DNA of 64,000 nt from Salinarimonas sp046292825 (GTDB taxonomy: Bacteria > Pseudomonadota > Alphaproteobacteria > Rhizobiales > Beijerinckiaceae), in assembly GCF_046292825.1 (NCBI RefSeq), contig NZ_JBKBQG010000006.1, positions 62,001 to 126,000 of the forward strand, written 5' to 3'. This document shows, piece after piece, positions 59,460 to 64,000 of the stretch. Positions within the stretch are counted from its first letter, which is position 1; every line of letters starts with the position of its first letter. The notes under the pieces are model-generated. The model was not told where the DNA came from and made no database searches. It was given only the letters and a program-made list of their open reading frames with translations. The position numbers and the translations under genes are program-made.

Positions 59460-60796
59460 CCGTCGTCGACCGCCCGAGCGCGCGCCGCGCCGACACCCAT
59501 CCCGCCGACATCGCCAACGAGGCGGCGGGGCTCGAGCCCGCGCGCGCGGCAGCCTTGCTCGCAGGCCTGCCCGCAGGCGAACGCGGCGCCGTGTTCGGCT
59601 ATCTTCCGCCCGAGCAGCAGGCCGATCTCGTCGCGGCGATGCCCCGCGCCGATCTCGCCGCGATCTTCACGGAAATGTCGCACGACGACCGGGTCGACGT
59701 GTTCAAGCGCATGAGCCCGGCCGAGCAGGAGACGCTGCTCCCGGCCCTCGCGCAAGCCGAGCGCGACGACATCCGCCGCCTTGCCGCCTATGGCGAGGGT
59801 ACGGCGGGCGCCGTGATGACCTCCGACTACGCGACGCTCGCGCCCGATCTCTCCGTCGCCAACGCCTTCGAGGCCCTGCGTCGCGAGGCGCCCGACGCGG
59901 AGACGATCTACGAGGCCTACGTCGTCGATCCCGAGCGCCGCCTCCTCGGCGTCGTCTCCCTGCGCGACCTCCTTCTCGCCGCCGGCACGAAGCGCGTGAG
60001 CGACGTCATGCGCCGCGATCCCGTGACGGTCCGGGCGAGCGCTCCGAAGGGCGAGGCCGCACGCAAGGTGGCCGATTACGACCTCATCGCGCTCCCCGTC
60101 CTCGACGAGCGCGCGCGCCTCGTCGGCATCGTCACGACCGACGACGCGATGGACGTCCAGGCGGAGGAGGCGACGCGCGAATTCCGCAAGATCGGCGGCA
60201 TCCAGGAGGGGCTCGGCCACAAGGGCGGCGCGGTCGCGGCCGTGACGAGCGTGCGCGAGGCGAGCATCTTCATGCTCTACCGGCTGCGCATCGTCTGGCT
60301 CGTGGTTCTCGTCTTCGGCAACATCTTCTCGGGCGCGGGCATCGCCGCCTTCGAGGAGACGATCGAGGCCTACGTGGCGCTCGTCTTCTTCCTGCCGCTC
60401 CTGATCGATTCGGGCGGCAATGCCGGCTCGCAGGCCGCGACGCTGATGGTGCGCGGGCTCGCCACCGGCGACGTGCGCATGCGCGACTGGAGCCGGATGA
60501 TCGGCCGCGAGGTCCTGGTCGCGGGTCTTCTCGGCCTGACGATGGCGCTCGCGGTGTCGGTCATCGGCGTGTTCCGCGGCGGGCCGGAGATCGCCCTCGT
60601 CGTGGCCTCGTCGATGGTGCTGATCGTGCTCGTCGGCTCGACGATCGGCATGTCGCTGCCCTTCCTCCTGTCGCGCCTCAAGCTCGATCCGGCGGCGGCG
60701 AGCGCGCCCCTGATCACCTCGATCGCGGACGCGGCCGGCGTCATCATCTACTTCTCCATCGCCACGACGGTCCTGCCCTTCCCGGAGGCAGGTTGA
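59456..60796 (+). CDS. mgtE: Magnesium transporter MgtE
   Basis: Inner-membrane Mg2+ channel of 446 residues. An N-terminal helical domain (HPADIANEAAGLEPARAAAL; LLAGLPAGERGAVFGYLPPE) leads to two CBS domains (about residues 115-240) and five C-terminal transmembrane helices. LLIDSGGNAGSQAATLMVRG contains the GGNAGSQ motif that lines the pore, and SIADAAGVIIYFSIATTVLP ends the protein. In MgtE the N and CBS domains close the pore when cytosolic Mg2+ is high. It is coupled by ATGA overlap to the HisE-like gene. Confidence 0.95.
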   Translation: MTVVDRPSARRADTHPADIANEAAGLEPARAAALLAGLPAGERGAVFGYLPPEQQADLVAAMPRADLAAIFTEMSHDDRVDVFKRMSPAEQETLLPALAQAERDDIRRLAAYGEGTAGAVMTSDYATLAPDLSVANAFEALRREAPDAETIYEAYVVDPERRLLGVVSLRDLLLAAGTKRVSDVMRRDPVTVRASAPKGEAARKVADYDLIALPVLDERARLVGIVTTDDAMDVQAEEATREFRKIGGIQEGLGHKGGAVAAVTSVREASIFMLYRLRIVWLVVLVFGNIFSGAGIAAFEETIEAYVALVFFLPLLIDSGGNAGSQAATLMVRGLATGDVRMRDWSRMIGREVLVAGLLGLTMALAVSVIGVFRGGPEIALVVASSMVLIVLVGSTIGMSLPFLLSRLKLDPAAASAPLITSIADAAGVIIYFSIATTVLPFPEAG

Positions 60797-61130
60797 CGAG
60801 CGGTCTCGGACAGGGCTCCTCCCTCGAACCTGCGGAGCGCACGGGTCGTCATCTGCGCATCGGACGAGAAGGCGATGCGCCGCCGCTCTCCTTCCCCTCA
60901 GGGGAAGGAGAGGGAGCGCGCCGTTCGCGTCGTATGGTGCACGAAGGCCGCTGCGTGCACTCCGTCGCCCTCGTGGAGGCGAACGGACCCCGCCTCGGGC
61001 CGGGGAGGATCGCGCCTGACGCCCGCGCGTTCGCGCCCGGCGCCCCGTGCATGGGCGGGCCATGGGCAAGCGGCGGGAAAGCCTCTATGGTGGCCGCTCG
61101 ATGCCCCGAACATGCGGGAGAAGGGCCGCG
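60797..61130. other. Intergenic region before pncB with collapsed palindromic element E
   Basis: No gene is seen. The flank TCATCTGCGCATCGG (about 60,848-60,862) and GCGCCGCCGCTCTCC match the left flank of the full copies. A single terminal palindrome follows at 60890-60908, then a right flank with GCTGCGTGCACTCCG that resembles the opposite flank of copy A. Confidence 0.65.
60890..60908. repeat. Collapsed (solo) copy E of the nested-palindrome element
   Basis: CCTTCCCCTCAGGGGAAGG stands alone, with none of the roughly 180-bp interior. Because both outer flanks of the full element are recognisable on its two sides, the simplest reading is that the interior was lost by recombination or slippage between the two terminal palindromes. 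Confidence 0.75.
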
Positions 61131-62423
61131 ATGGTCGACATCGCCACACGCGTCTACAACCACAACTGGAAGATCGATCCGATCGTCCGATCGGTGCTCG
61201 ACACCGACTTCTACAAGCTCCTGATGGCGCAGACGATCTTTCGTCGCCATCGGGACGTGGCGGTCACCTTCGGCATCCAGAACCGCACCACATCGGTGCG
61301 CCTCGCCGACATCGTCGACGAGGGGGAACTGCGCGAGCAGCTCGATCACGTGCGGTCGCTATCGCTGACGCGCGGCGAATCGACCTGGCTGCGGGGCAAC
61401 ACCTTCTACGGCAAGCGGCAGATGTTCTCGCCCGAGTTCATCGGCTGGCTCGAGACCTTCCGCTTCCCCGCCTACCACCTCGAGCGCCGCGACGGCCAAT
61501 ACGTCCTCACCTTCGAGGGGCCCTGGATCGAGACGACGATGTGGGAGATCCCCGCGCTCGCGATCCTCAACGAGCTGCGTTCGCGCGGGGTCTTGCGCGA
61601 GATGGGCAAGTTCGAGCTCCAGGTGCTCTATGCGCGCGCGATGAGCCGCGTCTGGGAGAAGATCCAGACGCTCAAGGCGCTGCCCAACCTCTCGATCGCC
61701 GATTTCGGCACCCGCCGCCGCCACGGCTTCCTCTGGCAGGATTGGTGCGTCCAGGCCATGATCGAGGGGCTGGGCGAGAGCTTCCTCGGCACCTCGAATT
61801 GCCTCATCGCGCTGCGGCGCGAGGTCGAGGCGGTGGGCACGAACGCCCACGAATTGCCGATGGTCTACACCGCGCTCGCCGAGACCGAGGCGGCGATGGC
61901 GCGGGCGCCCTACGACGTCCTCTCCGACTGGATGGAGGATTACGAAGGCAACCTGCGCGTCATCCTGCCCGACACCTACGGCACCACCAATTTCCTCGCC
62001 AACGCCCCCGACTGGGTCGCCTCCTGGACCGGCATCCGCATCGATTCGAAGGATCCGCTGGAGGGCGGCGAGGAGGCGATCGCCTGGTGGCGCACCCGCG
62101 GGCAGGACCCGCGCCAGAAGCTCGCCATCTTCTCGGACGCGCTCGACGTCGACCTGATCGCGCGCATCCACCGCAAGTTCTCCGGCCGCATGCGCCTCGG
62201 CTTCGGCTGGGGAACGCTCCTGACGAACGATTTCCGCGGCTTCGTCGGCAACGGCGCGCTCGATCCGATCTCGATCGTCTGCAAGGTGATCAGCGCCGAC
62301 GGGCGCCCCGCCGTGAAGCTCTCCGACAATCCGACGAAGGCGATCGGGCCGCTCGCGGAGATCGAGCGCTACAAGCGCGTCTTCCACGTCGAAGAGCGGA
62401 CGCCGCAGCCGGTGCTGGTATGA
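61131..62423 (+). CDS. pncB: Nicotinate phosphoribosyltransferase
   Basis: Converts nicotinate and PRPP to nicotinate mononucleotide in NAD salvage, with ATP hydrolysis. The 430-residue length fits the bacterial PncB class. Conserved segments are VLDTDFYKLLMAQTIFRRHR, GNTFYGKRQMFSPEFIGWLE, ADFGTRRRHGFLWQDWCVQA with LGTSNCLIALRREVEAVGTN, AHELPMVYTALAE and FSDALDVDLIARIH followed by GFGWGTLLTNDF. The His in NAHELPM is the position phosphorylated in PncB enzymes. The start at 61131 follows GGGAGAAGGGCCGCG. A phosphodiester glycosidase gene overlaps by ATGA. Confidence 0.95.
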   Translation: MVDIATRVYNHNWKIDPIVRSVLDTDFYKLLMAQTIFRRHRDVAVTFGIQNRTTSVRLADIVDEGELREQLDHVRSLSLTRGESTWLRGNTFYGKRQMFSPEFIGWLETFRFPAYHLERRDGQYVLTFEGPWIETTMWEIPALAILNELRSRGVLREMGKFELQVLYARAMSRVWEKIQTLKALPNLSIADFGTRRRHGFLWQDWCVQAMIEGLGESFLGTSNCLIALRREVEAVGTNAHELPMVYTALAETEAAMARAPYDVLSDWMEDYEGNLRVILPDTYGTTNFLANAPDWVASWTGIRIDSKDPLEGGEEAIAWWRTRGQDPRQKLAIFSDALDVDLIARIHRKFSGRMRLGFGWGTLLTNDFRGFVGNGALDPISIVCKVISADGRPAVKLSDNPTKAIGPLAEIERYKRVFHVEERTPQPVLV

Positions 62424-63190
62424 GCCTGCGCCTCCACCGACGGCTGCGCGCGCTCCTCGCCGCGCTCGCGCTCGGCCTCGCCGCCCCGGCGGCCGCCCTC
62501 GACGCGGATCCGAGCGAGCCCTGCGCCCCGCACCCCTTCGACGGCGGGCGCTTCACCGTGTGCGTCGTCGATCTCGCAAAGCACGATCTGCGGCTGTTCT
62601 GGACCGACGAGACCGGCACCCCCTTCGCCCGGCCCGCCCGGCTGCCGAAGGAGATCGAGGGACGCCCGCTCCTGTTCGCGATGAATGCCGGCATGTACGA
62701 CCGCGAGCTCGCGCCGATCGGCCTCTACGTGGAGGACGGCGTCGAGCTCAAGCGGCTCAACACGCGCGACGGGCCGGGCAATTTCCACATGCTGCCCAAC
62801 GGCGTGTTCTACGTCGCGGGCGGCCGCGCCGGGGTCATGACCACGCAGGATTTCCTCGCGGCGACGCCCGACGCGGAGATCGCCACGCAATCGGGTCCGA
62901 TGCTCGTGATCGACGGGCGGCTGCATCCGCGCTTCCTGCCGGGCTCGGATTCGCTGCGCATCCGCAACGGCGTCGGCGTGCGGCCGGACGGGCGGGTGCT
63001 GTTCGCGATCTCGGACGAGGCCGTGACCTTCCACCATTTCGCCCGCCTGTTCCGCGACGCGCTCGGCACGCCGAACGCACTCTATCTCGACGGCTCCGTC
63101 TCGGCGCTCTACGCCCCCCATCTCGAGCGCTCCGACGGCTTCCGCCCGCTCGGGCCGATGATCGCGGCCTTCCCGCGCGGAGAGGGCTGA
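62420..63190 (+). CDS. Phosphodiester glycosidase (NAGPA/DUF2233) family exported protein
   Basis: The 256-residue protein has a signal peptide (about residues 8-27: LRALLAALALGLAAPAAALD). The NAGPA-like domain has LLFAMNAGMYDRELAPIGLY, with the family NAGxF/Y-like motif, GPGNFHMLPNGVFYV, ATQSGPMLVIDGRLHPRFLP, RIRNGVGVRPDGRVLFAISD and ALYLDGSVSALYAP with the conserved LDGSxS. It likely cleaves a sugar-phosphodiester bond in the periplasm; the substrate is unknown. It overlaps pncB by four bases, so it is translationally coupled to NAD salvage without an obvious reason. Confidence 0.87.
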   Translation: MSLRLHRRLRALLAALALGLAAPAAALDADPSEPCAPHPFDGGRFTVCVVDLAKHDLRLFWTDETGTPFARPARLPKEIEGRPLLFAMNAGMYDRELAPIGLYVEDGVELKRLNTRDGPGNFHMLPNGVFYVAGGRAGVMTTQDFLAATPDAEIATQSGPMLVIDGRLHPRFLPGSDSLRIRNGVGVRPDGRVLFAISDEAVTFHHFARLFRDALGTPNALYLDGSVSALYAPHLERSDGFRPLGPMIAAFPRGEG

Positions 63191-63356
63191 CGAACAAAAC
63201 ACCCTCGAAACGTGGGGTTTCAGCCGATCCACGCACGGGGCTCCTGTCCGCGCGAGAGAAAAACGGCCATTGCGGCCGCGTTTGACTGTCGATAACCTAC
63301 GGAAAAGCCCGGAGGCGGGCGATCGAGCGCGCGGGGTCGCGCGCCGGGGGAGGAGC

Positions 63357-64000
63357 ATGGCTGAGGTCGCGAGCGCCGGTTCCGTGCGCACGATCACGCT
63401 CGGCGCCATCGCCGACGATTACACGGGCGCGACCGATCTCGCCAACACGTTCGCGCGCGCGGGCCTCGCCGCCGTGCAGACGATCGGCCTGCCCGATGCG
63501 GACACGCCGATCCCGACCGCGGATGCCGTGGTCGTCGCCCTCAAGATCCGCTCCGTCCCCGCCGAGGAGGCCGTCGCCGCGGCCCTGTCGGCGCACGCGG
63601 CGCTCGTCGCGCGCGGGGCGACGCACGTCCTCTACAAGATCTGCTCGACCTTCGATTCGACCGATGCCGGCAATATCGGCCCCGTCACCGACGCGCTGCG
63701 GGCCGCGACGGGCACGCGGCTCTGCCTCGTGACGCCGGCCTTCCCCGAGACCGGGCGTCGCGTCTTCCAGGGCCATCTCTTCGTCGGCGACAGGCTCCTG
63801 TCCGAGAGCCCGCTCAAGGACCATCCGCTCAATCCGATGCGCGACGCCGATCTCGTGTGCGTCCTCGCGCGCCAGAGCGCGGCGCCGGTCGGCCTCGTCG
63901 ATCTCGACGCCGTGCGCGCGGGGGCCGACGCGGTCGGCGCGCAGGCGAGCGCGCTGGCCGGAGCGGGGTGCGGGGCGGCGATCGTCGATTGCGTGGCGGA
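63357..64000 (+). CDS. Four-carbon acid sugar kinase family protein (DUF1537/OtnK-like), N-terminal part
   Basis: About 214 residues are visible before the window edge. The N-terminal domain begins with IADDYTGATDLANTFARAGL, the sugar-binding motif of four-carbon acid sugar kinases, and continues with HVLYKICSTFDSTDAGNIGP and LCLVTPAFPETGRRVFQGHL then PLKDHPLNPM. These match the OtnK/DtnK family, which phosphorylates 4-C acid sugars such as erythronate or threonate; the exact substrate needs the C-terminus and neighbours. The start at 63357 follows GGGGGAGGAGC. Genes for its pathway (aldolase, dehydrogenase) are expected beyond the edge. Confidence 0.92.
   Translation, partial: MAEVASAGSVRTITLGAIADDYTGATDLANTFARAGLAAVQTIGLPDADTPIPTADAVVVALKIRSVPAEEAVAAALSAHAALVARGATHVLYKICSTFDSTDAGNIGPVTDALRAATGTRLCLVTPAFPETGRRVFQGHLFVGDRLLSESPLKDHPLNPMRDADLVCVLARQSAAPVGLVDLDAVRAGADAVGAQASALAGAGCGAAIVDCVA

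Noticed and set aside
1..64000. CRISPR arrays, insertion sequences, prophage genes, rRNA and tRNA genes
   Set aside because: No direct-repeat/spacer pattern, transposase, integrase, phage structural gene or complete RNA gene pattern was seen in reading either strand; the repeats found are inverted and lack spacers of regular size.

Overview
The window looks like a chromosomal segment of a very GC-rich alphaproteobacterium, most likely of the order Hyphomicrobiales (Rhizobiales). The evidence is the set of genes: a fused single-chain indolepyruvate ferredoxin oxidoreductase, a CpdR-type receiver beside an MJ0042-finger/ftsE/ftsX/YdcF block, an HWE-type histidine kinase, a K+-independent H+-pyrophosphatase, a promoter of the EcfG general-stress type, and dispersed intergenic palindromic elements. 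A genus cannot be fixed from sequence alone. No insertion sequence, prophage, CRISPR array, rRNA or tRNA gene was recognised.

Layout. 1-7.7 kb: 5' part of glmU, a secreted protein, a MerR regulator, a UMF1-type MFS transporter, beta-carbonic anhydrase, a SulP anion transporter and a membrane-anchored coiled-coil protein. 7.7-18.5 kb (minus strand): H+-pyrophosphatase hppA, a PRC-barrel protein, a complete branched-chain amino acid type ABC importer (livK-G-F-H-M), and a multi-PAS HWE kinase. 19-25.1 kb (plus): rpsA with a long leader, sppA-ihfB-lapA-ornithine cyclodeaminase family operon, then two DUF2382 stress proteins behind an EcfG-like promoter. 25.2-29.5 kb: cpdR, hpt and an MJ0042-finger protein (minus), divergent from ftsE-ftsX-YdcF (plus). 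29.9-41.4 kb: a DEDD exonuclease, indolepyruvate oxidoreductase with a divergent Lrp regulator, dnaN, a DUF1007-NicO metal exporter pair, a phospholipase D family protein and a GGDEF protein.

41.6-50.0 kb: two small secreted proteins, then a three-gene minus-strand operon of a 1095-residue transglutaminase/DUF2126 protein, a fused circularly permuted ATP-grasp/alpha-E protein and a second transglutaminase. This family of clusters is predicted to make and process a peptide-like product whose identity is unknown. A CpxP/Spy-like protein lies divergently. 50.3-55.9 kb: rpsD and a compact exopolysaccharide locus (outer-membrane export lipoprotein, glycosyltransferase, priming transferase, polymerase/ligase). 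56-64 kb: a candidate small RNA, moeA-mobB, a SLOG/HisE-like/MgtE operon, pncB with an overlapping phosphodiester glycosidase, and the start of a four-carbon acid sugar kinase.

The most striking non-coding signal is a family of about 200-bp intergenic elements (four full copies, one collapsed copy) built from nested palindromes. They fold as a four-way cloverleaf between two terminal 19-bp palindromes. Stem sequences differ between copies but pairing is kept by compensating changes. A second 56-bp repeat family and an unrelated 200-bp inverted repeat also occupy intergenic space.
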